Positions 32,801 to 43,035 of a stretch of 64,000 bases of DNA are shown in pieces. This DNA comes from Atkinsonella hypoxylon (Eukaryota; Ascomycota; Sordariomycetes; Hypocreales; Clavicipitaceae), in contig JFHB01000064.1 in NCBI GenBank assembly GCA_000729835.1, forward strand, positions 86,791-150,790, read 5' to 3'. The translations under genes and the position numbers were made by a program. A model generated the notes under the pieces. It worked only from the letters and a program-made list of their open reading frames with translations. It searched no databases and was not told the origin of the DNA. Positions within the stretch are counted from its first letter, which is position 1. Each line of letters opens with the position of its first letter.

Positions 32801-35251
32801 GAGTCAGTGTCTTTTTTTTTTTTAGTTCAGAAACCAAATTTTAGTATGCAGATGCTGCTGCTATGAACTGACCTGAAGAGTGTCCGACCACCGCCCGCGG
32901 CATGATATTCCAGGAACGAAGAAGCTCGACCAAGGCAACCTGCAGCGCAGTGCACACCGTCTGGGATCTCTCAGCATTATTTATCTTGCTGCTGGACTTG
33001 CCCTCAGCCAGGGTATCCAGTATCGTCCACTCTGGTGCCTGTGGCAACGAAGCAAGTATTTTGTCCATTTGAACAAGACTTTGGTGGAACGATGGGTATT
33101 CTTCAACCAAAGTCATACCCATCCGGGGCCATTGAGCACCCTGGCCTGTAAAAATGAAGGCCATTGTCGGCTTCTGGGAAGTGGCATTGCTGTAGGTCAC
33201 ATTGTTCAGATTCAATGCGCCAACATCTTCATTGACCAATCGAGATGTGATGCTGTAGGCCTTTGTAGAAAGCGAACCGCGTGCTTTGCTAAGAGTATAA
33301 GCAAGGTCCAACATATTTGCTTTGGCAGAGGACTTGGAGATGACGTCAATGTTGGCATCAAGTGTCGTTCTATCATGAGCCGAGAACGGAAGAAGGTAGG
33401 TTTTTGTGGATGGCTTATGCAGCGCATGTCCGCCGTTTGGAACGACGGCGCCAGCTGGGCTTCCATCCGTTTGCGTGCCGTTAATGTGATTACCGTTGAT
33501 ATTATCACCGTTGACATGATGTTCCCCATTAACTGGGAGTGCGGATAATCTATTCGTGGAAGGTTTTGAAGCCTGACTTGAAGTAGCTCGGTGTGGAATG
33601 TGGGTGAAGGTAGACAGCGCCTTTTCAAGATATGATTGCGTCGCATCCAAGATCGTATGAGCATTAGCACCGCCGTAACCAAACGAGTTAACACTCGCAC
33701 GTCTATAAGAGTGCTTTGAAGGCCAGTTGGTAAGGCTTTGTACGACTTGGAGCGCACCATTGTGGAAGTTCAGTGCTGGGTTGAATTTCTTGATGCCGAT
33801 CGTTGCTGGGATCATGCCGTGTTCCAAGCTCAAAACTGTCTTTATCAACGACGGAATTGAGCTAGCTGCCTCACTGTGTCCCAGGTTTGTCTTGATAGAA
33901 CCAATCAAGAGGGGATCATCCTGGCTGCGAAGCGGACCAAACACATTGCCAATGGCAGAGAACTCAATCGGGTCTCCTACTGGTGTACCCGTGCCGTGGC
34001 TTTCTATGTAAGCCGTATCTTCATAGGTCAAGCCAGCATTTGCGTATGCTTTTCTGATCACAGCTTCCTGGTAAGCGGAGCTGGGATGGCTGATGCCTGG
34101 GCCACGACCATTTCTATACAGTAGTTGTCAGTGTAGTTTGAATTGTCGATCATGGTGAGGTTTACTTACGTGTTGATTGAAGTTGCTCTAATCACGGAGC
34201 GGATCGGATCACCGTCTCTAATGGCGTCCGAGAGACGTTTGATATAAATAGCGCCGATAGCTTCAGCACGAGCGTATCCATCTGCTGACTCGTCAAAGGT
34301 GTGACAAATGGAAGTTGGAGACAACGTTCCAAGTCGAACACTGCCAATCTGCTGCTCAATCCCAAAGACCAGATTGGTTCCTCCCACGACCGCTGCTGAG
34401 CAATCTCCGGACAAAAGACTTCTGCAAGCCAGATGCAGAGCATACATTGTGCTTGAGCAAGCTGTGTCAACTGTCAAACTGTCGGCAGTATTAGTGAGCA
34501 GTTCCCCATTCGAGCAAGCTACTTGGTAAGGTGGAATTGGGCATGAAGACGGAGAGCAGAAGGGGAGTACGAGAAATTCAAGACAGTCTTACCTAGGGCC
34601 GTTCAGGTTGAAGGTATAATTGACACGGTTACTGAGAATTGTCAAGCCTCCGCCCTACTTGAAGTCAGTCGACGGCCAGTGTAGAAGAAGGTTAGTAGCG
34701 TATCATACAGTCATTTGATATGGAGCGCCAAAGTCAACATCTCTGGCCTGCATTTGACCAATGTCCCAAGTGAAGTTTCCGACGAAGCAACCGGTCTTTG
34801 AGCCGGATACATCCTGTAAGCCAAGGCCGGCTGATTCAAAAGACTCATACACGACTTCCAATAGCTTGCGCTGTTGGGGATCCATGCTCTTTGCTTCAAG
34901 TGGACTGATGCCGAAGAAGGAAGGATCAAACTGCTTGAAAGACTCATTGTCACTGAGGAAATATCCACCCTTGGTGAATATGCTGCCGGGCTTCTGGCCA
35001 TCGGCATTGTACCAAGAATCAATATTCAGGCGATTCTTGGGAAAGTCAGACTGTGCTGACTTTTCTTGAGATAGGAAACTCCATAGTTCAGAAGGAGATG
35101 AGATATCACCGGGTAATCTACAGGCTGCAGACACTCGATTAGTATGGATTTTTCGCTCTGAGTTTTCAAGCTCAAAAGGAGGGATCAGGAGGGGATCAAG
35201 CAACGTACCTATTCCCACGATGGCAATTGGCTCTGAGTACGATTCAGACAT
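26850..35251 (-). CDS. Highly reducing polyketide synthase (KS-AT-DH-cMT-ER*-KR-ACP)
   Basis: Fourteen exons join in frame to 2459 aa: 35251-35209, 35124-34709, 34654-34593, 34478-34170, 34113-32873, 32793-31802, 31723-31438, 31364-30403, 30342-29992, 29884-29204, 29154-28472, 28396-28145, 28059-27822, 27713-26850. Domains: KS with Cys in VDTACSST (~180) and His in ESHGTGT and NLGHSEAAS; AT with GHSSGEIAAA (~690); DH with DHR (~1020) and a later HPLAIDACLQ Asp; C-methyltransferase with LEVGCGKSG (~1375); an ER-like region (~1760-2050) that lacks the GGVG loop (DVSSTAQATA instead) and is probably inactive; KR with LLIGCLGGLG, CSS and QSNYSAGNAF; ACP with Ser in YGMDSM (~2420). There is no release domain, so a partner enzyme must off-load the chain. 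It is transcribed divergently from the membrane protein at 36220. Confidence 0.95.
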
Positions 35252-36219
35252 GATGCCTCTTCGATTGGATTTTCCTATTGAGCAAACTGAGACTCAAAAA
35301 ATCAGTCCCAACAAGAAATGACTTGGCTCATGTTTATAGTGGCATTCCTATCATACCAAGGCTATTGAAATAGACAACAAGCCCGCCCGGGTCCGCTGCA
35401 CTCTCGATAATACAATACACACCCCTTTAAGACTACATGGCGGAGCAAGTTCACCTCGACCCCATCTGCCAAACTGGCCAAAATCTCACCATCAGAATGC
35501 TCTGAGTAAGAGAATTACGTGTAAGTTCAGGCACTCTGTATGATAAATATGGCAGAACCACCTGCCCTTCTGGCTTCGCCCGGCTCTTATTGGGGGTGAG
35601 GGGGGGTTCCTGTGGAACCGCAAAGCCAAGTGAAACAGAAAACCCGGCAGACCATGCTTGAATGTCATCTTGGAGGTGTTACACGAGTTCTAGATTTTCC
35701 ACTTGGGATATGACAGTCATGGTACTATGTAGTGCGTGGCCATCTGCATACAGAGTTGGGGGGAGGGTGGGCAAGTCGGCATTCGTCGTGCCGCTTATTC
35801 TTCGCGACACGCCCTCCTTGTCAACCGACTACGGCCGAGCCGAGACACTAATGTATGTCGGTCTACGCATCCGTCGTCTGGATGTGGGTAATACGAGGGG
35901 TGTACTTAATTTGGGTAGATATGATATAGTACAAATGGTATTAGCATGTTTCTTGAACTGTGAACGAGGCGTTGCCTTCGGGGACCCTCGTCCAAAACAT
36001 GCAATATAATGAGCTTATCCGACTATTGAAGGGAAATCTGAGAGCAAGGGCTCAAGCGAGTATGACTAGGGACTTGTTAGTGTTAAATGCAGTCATGGCA
36101 AAGTGTTGGTTGTATTTCAAGAAGGACAACACCGTTTCCAACACAGTCTGCCACATAACTACATTCCGAGACAACGAATAACGTGTCTTCCCTCAAATGC
36201 CCTCTGCCTTTTTTTAACG
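35252..36219. promoter_or_regulatory. Bidirectional promoter region, PKS / membrane cyclase-like gene
   Basis: About 970 bp between the divergent start codons of the PKS (-) and the membrane protein (+). No protein-coding frame with family features lies here. It should carry shared regulatory sites for the two genes; I could not assign a specific operator. Confidence 0.6.
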
Positions 36220-37345
36220 ATGAAGTCGATTCTCTATCCCAATATACTGTATTCGGCCGCAGCCGTGTTCTACGTCTGGGGCGTGTTTGTGCAAAATGGT
36301 GGTCTTCGCACGATTGACGAAGGCATCGCCCACGGCGAGTACCCCGACGCGGAGCCTGGCGTGACTTCATTCTCTGGACTGAAACCGATTGATGATGCCT
36401 TGATGTCGCTCGTGGCATTCAATATACCGGTGCTTCAGGAGGGATTCATCCTGGGCAGACTGTTCATGGCGCATTTTGTCGCCAACGTATCGGTCTTGAT
36501 CTTTATTATGTTCGTCGAGCAACAGCGAGGCCAGAAACCTTCTACTTTGGCGTAAGACATTGATTGCTTCATATTTCCCGCTAGAATGATTTGACGAGGT
36601 CCACTGACAAAAGCGTAGGGCAATGGTTTGGACCCAAGTGTCTCAAATTGCGACCAGCGCCGTGGCATTGCCAACATATCTGCTGTATCGTGGCGCCAGC
36701 ACAGGCTTCTTCGGACCGCTTGCGCGAGGCGCTGTGACTGTGCATCCAGAAGACGCTGCCTGCGCTTTATTGAGTCATATAATAGGCTTTGGCTTGCCAG
36801 CTGTCATGATGTTCGATCCATTTGAGCAAGGTCCTCTTCCCAAGTCTCTCTGGATACTCTTATTTGCGCTGAGTCCTATTGCCATCTTCACAAGCAACGA
36901 AATTCTGCACATAATCACACGACTATGCTCCTCTGATGTTGGAAATACTCCTGCCAAGGCTACGCAGACCATGAAATTTGGCTATAGCATAGTGCAAATG
37001 AGTTACCTGGTGGTAGGAGGAGCATCGGCGTTTGCCCATGCTGCCACACTTCTGTACGCAGCCAAGCAGCAAAATGGGTTGCTTTCCGAGCTCTTTGCTT
37101 TGGATCTCCGGCCCGACACACTGCGAGGCCAAATTTTGACTTTTCTCAAAATTGACTACTTGATTACCTTCTCGGCCCTAGTGACTTGGGCCTGGAATGA
37201 GTTGGTACAAGTATGTCGGGTAGCATCTTTGAGGGCGTCGCTGACGATAGTAGCGGCGACGTTGGTATTTGGTCCCGGTGCAGCTACGGCTATAGTGTGG
37301 TCTATGAGGGAGAAGGTACTTTACGATGGACAATACAAGAAGTAG
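36220..37345 (+). CDS. Polytopic membrane protein, cyclase-like (secondary metabolism)
   Basis: Two exons (36220-36551, 36619-37345) give 352 aa with about seven or eight hydrophobic segments, starting with LYPNILYSAAAVFYVWGVFV. The segment GLKPIDDALMSLVAFNIPVL and acidic residues at helix ends resemble the family of integral-membrane proteins found in fungal meroterpenoid and indole-diterpene clusters (PaxA/AscF-like), some members of which act as terpene cyclases. In a polyketide cluster without a prenyltransferase, a role in opening an epoxide to make an oxygen ring is plausible, but this is inference. The family assignment is from memory of the pattern, not a search. It shares a promoter region with the PKS and ends 201 bp from the converging SDR. 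Confidence 0.7.
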
Positions 37346-37546
37346 AGAGATAGCTATTGCCAAGGAATTTCATAGAGTGGCTCTTGGTCTTAGATTTGGC
37401 TGTGACAAAATCGCCGCTTACATGGCTGCTCTCATAACAGCCATCAATATCACTTAGAAAAAGAGTCGGATAAAAAATTTTAAAAAATAAATAAATAAAT
37501 AAAAAGCACAAAAGTAAATGAGGCTCTAAACTCAGGATGTGATTGC

Positions 37547-38696
37547 TTAGTTCTTTATCCATGCAGGAAGAACAACACCTCTTGACTTGCAAAGCTCCAT
37601 CATTTCACCCCAGAGACGCCTTTGAAGCTCATGCCCGTCGACCGACTCGGCAAACGGCGATAGTCTGGTCCAGGATTGACGTTAGTGAAAAAAAAAAAAA
37701 AAAATCTTTGCGAGGGAATAACAGATGGAAGGAAGAGTGTGAGGAATCATACTTGTTGACGCGACCATCTCGCATGTATTTGCCAGAAAGACCAGGCTCG
37801 GTGCTTGTAGCAGCGTGTACGTGCAATCGGGCTCCTTGACTCAATGTGCGAGCTTGAGTCCAGTAGATGAGCTTTGTAGGAAGACTCGTGGCATCTGGAA
37901 AGAAACCGGAGGCGCAAAATCCCGGAGTAGTTGTTACGACGTCCAACGCCTGGGACTCGATGTGAGAAGCCATTGCGCGGCCAAATAATGCAAGAAACAG
38001 CTTGGCAGTGTAGTATTCATATTCTGGCTGAATACTGCTGGTCTTGACGTCTTTGAAGTCTGAAAGTACATCGGGTCGCGAGGCAAGAGCATAGGTTGAC
38101 CACGCATGCGCTTCCGATGACACCAAGACCAAGCGCCCAGTAGGCTTGTCGCTACTCAAAGTAGGATTCACCCCTTCTGTGTGGAACAAAGAAGCGAGAC
38201 GAAGAGCAAGGTACGCGGTGCTGCGAAAGTTGACCTGCATCAGTTGAGACCAACCTCCATCCACTGGCTCGCGGCCTCTTCGAAAGAGGCCAGCGTTCAG
38301 AATCGCCATGTCCAACGTGATCTGGTCAGCAGAAAGCTGGCTGATGAACTTGTCAACCGAATCGAGTGATTCCATGTTAAGCTCATAGATTCGAATGGAC
38401 GATTCGGGCATTTCAGCCCGAAACTCATCGCGAATCTTTTCAGCCCTATGGATGCTCCTGGCTCCCACAATGAGGTTTGCTCCGAGCTGTACAATCTGCC
38501 TCGCGGTTTCATATCCGACTCCAGAAGTGGCCCCGGTAACTAGCACTGTCTTTCCACACAGCGAGAAATTTGCGCTGGGACTGGGTATAGACGTGAACCT
38601 TTGGCGCATGACGTAGGGAATGGGACCATCGGAAGAAAAGTCAAATAGGCGGGGATTGGTAAACATCATCCTTGCTGGCTCTGGAAGGAACGACAT
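37547..38696 (-). CDS. Short-chain dehydrogenase/reductase
   Basis: This is an NAD(P)-dependent SDR of the retinol-dehydrogenase-like fungal type. Exons 38696-37753 and 37664-37547 give 353 aa. The cofactor loop is TGATSGVG (~60), followed by the NAG of AILNAGLF, the catalytic Ser of LVLVSSEAHAW and the YxxxK of YYTAK. The last exon supplies the usual C-terminal tail (SPFAESVDGHELQRRLW). The intron 37665-37752 carries a long A/T homopolymer (37688-37704). I chose the ATG at 38696. An upstream in-frame ATG at 38786 would add 30 residues encoded partly by a (GGCGGGCT)n repeat, which is unlikely to be coding. It probably oxidises or reduces an alcohol/ketone on the PKS product. It is divergent from the FMO gene. 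Confidence 0.9.
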
Positions 38697-39177
38697 CTTG
38701 AGTATGAGTATACAGGCGGGCTGGCGGGCTGGCGGGCTGGTTCTGGGGAGGAACTCTGGGGAGGCGGAGGAAAGAAGATCTCTCATCGATTATTGAAGTT
38801 TGCAATATGCAGATAATACAACGCAGGATCTTGCAGTCCAGCGTGTTGTCGAGCTCATGGGACGAGGGCTACCGGTAAGATTCTAGCACGAACAGCTTAC
38901 ACCCCCTGCGTAAAGGACTGTTGGAATAACTGAAGTGTCGGAAGTCATCCTTGGCGATCTTGCCCCTCTGTAGGATTATCAGTGATCAAGTGCTGCGGCT
39001 TAATGTGACGTGATCGTGATCGTGCCAGGGTTCTGCACCGGGCTCGTCAAAGCTATACGCGCGAAATACGTGTAAGTGGGAGGATGAGGATGCCGCCAGC
39101 GCGGCATTTGACATCCAGCAGCGAGATGTGGATCGTATTCTTCAGTCCCTATAAGCCCTAGTTAATTGTTCACTAAC

Positions 39178-39188
39178 TACGGAGTAGT
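39178..39188. promoter_or_regulatory. Candidate regulatory palindrome CTACGGAGTAG
   Basis: CTACGGAGTAG with extended symmetry to AACTAC..GTAGTT. The reverse-complement word TACTCCGTA recurs at 43026 and 44997 in the ER/NRPS promoter region. It might bind a cluster regulator, or simply be a word common in the genome. Confidence 0.35.
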
Positions 39189-39252
39189 TTGTGGACGTCG
39201 AAGGGGGGCGTGTGCAGGTTTTGGGGTTGGGGGGGTGGCTATTAGCGCCCAT

Positions 39253-39309
39253 GGTGTGAGAGGTAAGATCTCGGTGTGAGTGGCAAGATCTTGGTGTGAG
39301 AGGTGTAAG
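39253..39309. repeat. 20-bp tandem repeat, ~2.8 copies
   Basis: Units beginning GGTGTGAG and containing AAGATCT occur at 39253, 39273 and 39293 in the SDR/FMO promoter. The copies differ at a few bases. Confidence 0.75.
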
Positions 39310-39585
39310 AGAGCGGCGTGTTGCAGTACTGGAATTGGAGGACAAAGAACACACAGCTTGCGATCAGAGGAGAACAAAGTAGATAGAATGAAGCAGGGAA
39401 GTGGAATGACCGTTGAGATGATGAGAGAGAAATCGGGTCCATCCATCTTGGGACGACTCCTGGGCCGATACTATAAGTTATGTAGTCTATTCTATTTTAC
39501 AGAAAGAGAGGTAGTGTCTGTCAGCCAAGGATTCTCTACTAGGACATGATATCAAATCAACAAAGCCTTACCCAAGAAAGCAATC

Positions 39586-41536
39586 ATGAGCAACTTTGAA
39601 GTCATTATTATAGGCGCAGGTGCGTACAGCTCGTCAATTGAGACCTCTTGAGTTCTAAGACCAGAAGCTGAGACTAACCAGTCGTGTGAGAAGGCTGGTG
39701 TGGGCTCGTTGCCGCCAAGACGTATCTGCAAACGAAGCCGGCCGCTCGCTTGCTCATCGTCGACTCGGAATCGACCCTCGGTGGTGTCTGGAGCAAAGAA
39801 AGACTTTATCCTCATCTTTTTGCAGAGGCTCATTATGGGTTGTTTGAGTTCTCAGATCTTCCGATGAAGGACGAAACCGACAAAGCCCACACGGCCGGCC
39901 TCATCCGTGGCGAGAGCGTTCATCAATACCTCAACAGCTATGCGACAGAGTTTGGTTTACACAAGCATTTGCGCTTGAATGCAAAAGTTATCAGCGCCTC
40001 GCGTCAGGATCGTCAGTGGCGCATTGCACTGCAGGACGATGCAGAGCATCTGACAAGCGACAAGCTCATCATCGCAACAGGGCTGACGTCCGAGCCTTTT
40101 GTTCCAGATATCAACAACAAAGGTTTCAACGGAAGCGTCATTCACTCCAAAGAGCTGGGCAAGCCTGAAGTATACGAGCGTGTGAGCAACGAGAGCATTC
40201 AATCTGTTGCGGTATACGGAGGCTCCAAATCATCCTTTGATGCCGTCAATTTGCTCCTTCGCGCGGGCAAGCGTGTGCACTGGATTGTGAGGCCGGGCAA
40301 GGGAGGACCATCAATCATGACTCCTCTTCGAGTCCTTGGAAGGCCCAGCTTCTATCTGAACAACAGCCGTCTCTTGGCCATGTTTTCGCCCAATCTTTTC
40401 TCCAACGCCGCCACCACACGATGGTTGCACCAAACTGGACCTGCGTGGATCACACAACCCATTGTCCGGGGATTTTGGAAATTGATCACATTTTTGCTCA
40501 TGGGCGAAGCGCAGTATAGAAAGAGCGAGAATAGTAAGCTGCTCAAGCCCGTCATGGGCCTGGACAGTCTGTTATGGAGCCCGGCTACCTTGGGCGTCAT
40601 GACACACCCCGACTTGTGGAAGGATATCCATGAGGGAACCAAGGTCCATGTCTATGAAAGCTCAATCAAGATGCTGAATGATAAACATGTTCAACTCGAA
40701 AATGGTACGAAGGTTGAAGCCGATATGGTTGTCTTTTGTACTGGTTGGAAGTCATTGGCAAAGAACTACATCTTCTCCGAAGACGACTGTCTGAAAGCTG
40801 GCCTTCCATCGCCAAAATCGTTCGACGCAAAGACGAAGCAGAAATGGCTGGGTCTGAGACAGCAATCGGACGCCAGAGTCACAGGACTCATGCCATTGCT
40901 TTCAGACTCACCAGGATGGAAGGACCACCACCCACGCGTGGAGGACGACTTCCATCTGTATCAGGGCATTGTCCCCGCAACTTCCAATGAGGATAATGAC
41001 AGGTCTCTGGCATACATAGGCTTTCTGAGGACCACGGGCGCGCCAATTGTCTACGAGGCGCAGGCATTGTGGGCTGCTGCCTATCTGCAAGGCAAACTCG
41101 AGGTGCCTTGCAAAGAGGAGAGGGAGAGGAGAACGGCCGAATTGAACGCGTGGCTTCGACGAAGATATGTCTGTGGCCGCAAGGTGCCCTTTGCCATGTT
41201 TGACTTTTTACCCGTACGTAACGTGAATGAGCATGCATCGTACGTGAATGAGCATGCATCGTACGTGCATGATGAACAGATGCTGACATAGTGTGACAGT
41301 ACGTTGATATGCTTTACCGCGATCTTGGGGTCAATTCGTACCGTAAGAGCAATCCTATTTCGGAAATATTTGGCTTTTATGCGCCAAGCGAATTCAAGGG
41401 AGTGGTGGACGAGTGGATGTCAGAGAGACACATCGGCCAAAGCGGTAGCGGCCTCTTCCCAAGCTGGACGGCCACCATTGTGCTGTTCATGGCGTTGTTG
41501 ATGTGCATCGCAAGTCTTGTGCTTTTCATTCCGTAA
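39586..41536 (+). CDS. FAD-dependent monooxygenase (FMO/CzcO-like) with C-terminal membrane anchor
   Basis: Exons 39586-39619, 39694-41213 and 41300-41536 give 596 aa. Splicing the tiny first exon reconstitutes the FAD loop GAGWCG. A second dinucleotide loop is VYGGSKSSFD (~residue 180, NADPH), and the late ATG-type motif is VVFCTGW. The C-terminus has a hydrophobic anchor (ATIVLFMALLMCIASLVLF), so it is probably on the endoplasmic reticulum. The reaction could be an epoxidation or Baeyer-Villiger oxidation; epoxidation followed by ring closure by the membrane cyclase-like protein is my inference. The second intron contains a 21-bp tandem repeat with repeated GTACGT donors and stays open in frame. 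It converges with the enoyl reductase gene. Confidence 0.9.
41221..41270. repeat. 21-bp tandem repeat inside FMO intron
   Basis: ACGTGAATGAGCATGCATCG(T) occurs at 41221 and 41242, with a partial third copy at 41263. Each copy recreates a GTACGT splice-donor-like site. Confidence 0.85.
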
Positions 41537-41692
41537 AGCTAGAAAAGGGATATATAACGCGTATAGAAATAAATGATGCGATCTCGCCGTGCCGTTCAGA
41601 TCAATACAAATGTTCTGAATTACGGCTCACCCCAGCAGCCTGTGTGTGACATTCATAAATGATCACATTGATCGAGTAATATTATGTTTGAG

Positions 41693-42739
41693 CTACGGCG
41701 TGTCTGAAATACGATAAACGAGCTTGCGCCCGCTGATCTTAGCATCACGGAGCATGTCTAGACCCTCAAGAGCCCCCTGCAAACCCCCCATTCCAATCTC
41801 GATCTTTGCAGGCTTGATCTTTCCCTCCTCGATAAGTCCTTCCGCCGTATCCCACCACATCTTCCCGAACTCAAAGTCTTCAGGAACAGCTGGGTACTTC
41901 TTATCACCAGCTTGCCACGGCTCACCAAAAATAGTGTAGGCCATGGTGCAAAAGGTCTGTACCCCTGCCTCTGGCCGTCTGATCGGATGAAGTGTAGCCA
42001 GCTTTGATGACGTGGGCGACATGGCACGCGCGCAAAACTTGGCCGTCCATGAGGTTGAGACGGTATCCCAAGCCAATTTTATCTCACCACCGGTAGAGTC
42101 GTGGATATCCTCTGCGGCGTCGTCATCCCCATAGTCAAAAGTCTCCCCGGCGCCATACTGGGACACGAGATCAAAGTTATGAGGTGAGCAGGTGGTGATG
42201 GGAGCGAAGCCAGACAGACGGGCAAACTGAAGGCCGAGCACGCCAGTAGCGGTCGAGCCTCCATATATGAGGATCTTGCCACGGTGCTGAGGAGGTGGAG
42301 GTTCCTCGCGGGGGGGAAGCGGCAAGCCGAGGACTTGATACAGGCCTTGGCCTACTGTTGTGATGCCAACGCCAAAGGTGGCTGCTTCTTCAAAGATCAT
42401 GGACTCGGGAATGTGAGCTTGTATATCGCCTTTGACAACAATGTATTCGGCGAAAGCTCCATCTTCATGCTGGGCCGAGTTGCCACCATGAACGAAGCCC
42501 ATGACGCGGTCTCCCTTCTTGAACGGCTTTGTCACTTTAGTCCCTACTTCTTCTACTGTGCCGGCATAATCGCAGCCGAGGAGAACATCAGGCGCCTTGG
42601 TGAGCTCAGCATGTTTCCAATCGGTGGGATTCAGCGCGATAGCGTGCACTTTAACCAGCAAGTAATCCTCCCTCAGCGAGGGCAGTGGTCTATCAGTGAC
42701 CAGAGCAGCACGTCCTTCTTTCGCAACAATGGCTTTCAT
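41693..42739 (-). CDS. Stand-alone enoyl reductase (MDR family, likely trans-ER)
   Basis: This single-exon gene of 348 aa encodes a medium-chain reductase of the group that includes LovC-type trans-acting enoyl reductases. It has the N-terminal GroES-like fold (NPTDWKH, GCDYAGTVEEVG, GDRVMGFVHG) and a nucleotide-binding loop GGSTATGVLG. The zinc-binding Cys residues of true alcohol dehydrogenases are absent, as usual for this group. The PKS of this cluster has an ER domain with a broken cofactor loop, so this protein is the natural candidate to supply enoyl reduction in trans during selected extension cycles. It is convergent with the FMO gene and divergent from the NRPS. Confidence 0.92.
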   Translation of the reverse strand: MKAIVAKEGRAALVTDRPLPSLREDYLLVKVHAIALNPTDWKHAELTKAPDVLLGCDYAGTVEEVGTKVTKPFKKGDRVMGFVHGGNSAQHEDGAFAEYIVVKGDIQAHIPESMIFEEAATFGVGITTVGQGLYQVLGLPLPPREEPPPPQHRGKILIYGGSTATGVLGLQFARLSGFAPITTCSPHNFDLVSQYGAGETFDYGDDDAAEDIHDSTGGEIKLAWDTVSTSWTAKFCARAMSPTSSKLATLHPIRRPEAGVQTFCTMAYTIFGEPWQAGDKKYPAVPEDFEFGKMWWDTAEGLIEEGKIKPAKIEIGMGGLQGALEGLDMLRDAKISGRKLVYRISDTP

Positions 42740-43025
42740 GTTGTATGTGTTGAAGCTGTGAGGAAAGCCAAATGATTCAACAAGTCAAAATCCCACATTC
42801 AGCGTTTGGGTTTTCTCCGCAGAGGAGGGAAGGACTAGCCTGACAAGTTCATTTCAATTGCAGTGGAAAAAAAAAAAAGAAAAGAAAGAAAAAGAAACTG
42901 ATCTGGGGACTCCAGACTCCCCCAACATTTCACCCATCAGCACGACGATAACTAGTTAGTTACAACCGATTTGCGTGAGGGTCCAGATGGGGCAAATTTT
43001 TAGGCAGCATGGTGTATGTCCTGCA

Positions 43026-43035
43026 TACTCCGTAG
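43026..43035. promoter_or_regulatory. TACTCCGTAG word (enoyl reductase side)
   Basis: Same word as in the SDR/FMO promoter, about 290 bp upstream of the enoyl reductase start. Confidence 0.3.

Larger units (their letters stand above)
38697..39585. promoter_or_regulatory. Bidirectional promoter region, SDR / FMO
   Basis: About 890 bp between divergent starts. It contains an imperfect 8-bp repeat GGGCTGGC near 38716-38740, a palindrome AACTACGGAGTAGTT around 39176-39190 (containing CTACGGAGTA), and a 20-bp tandem repeat at 39253-39309. The same TACTCCGTA word occurs upstream of the enoyl reductase and NRPS genes. Confidence 0.5.

Noticed and set aside
26850..35251. PKS-NRPS hybrid interpretation of the PKS gene
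   Set aside because: The protein stops right after the ACP (YGMDSM region); the NRPS is a separate gene 10 kb away.
38697..38786. Upstream ATG of the SDR as its start
   Set aside because: The added 30 residues are encoded partly by a (GGCGGGCT)n repeat and are not SDR-like; the ATG at 38696 fits the family length.
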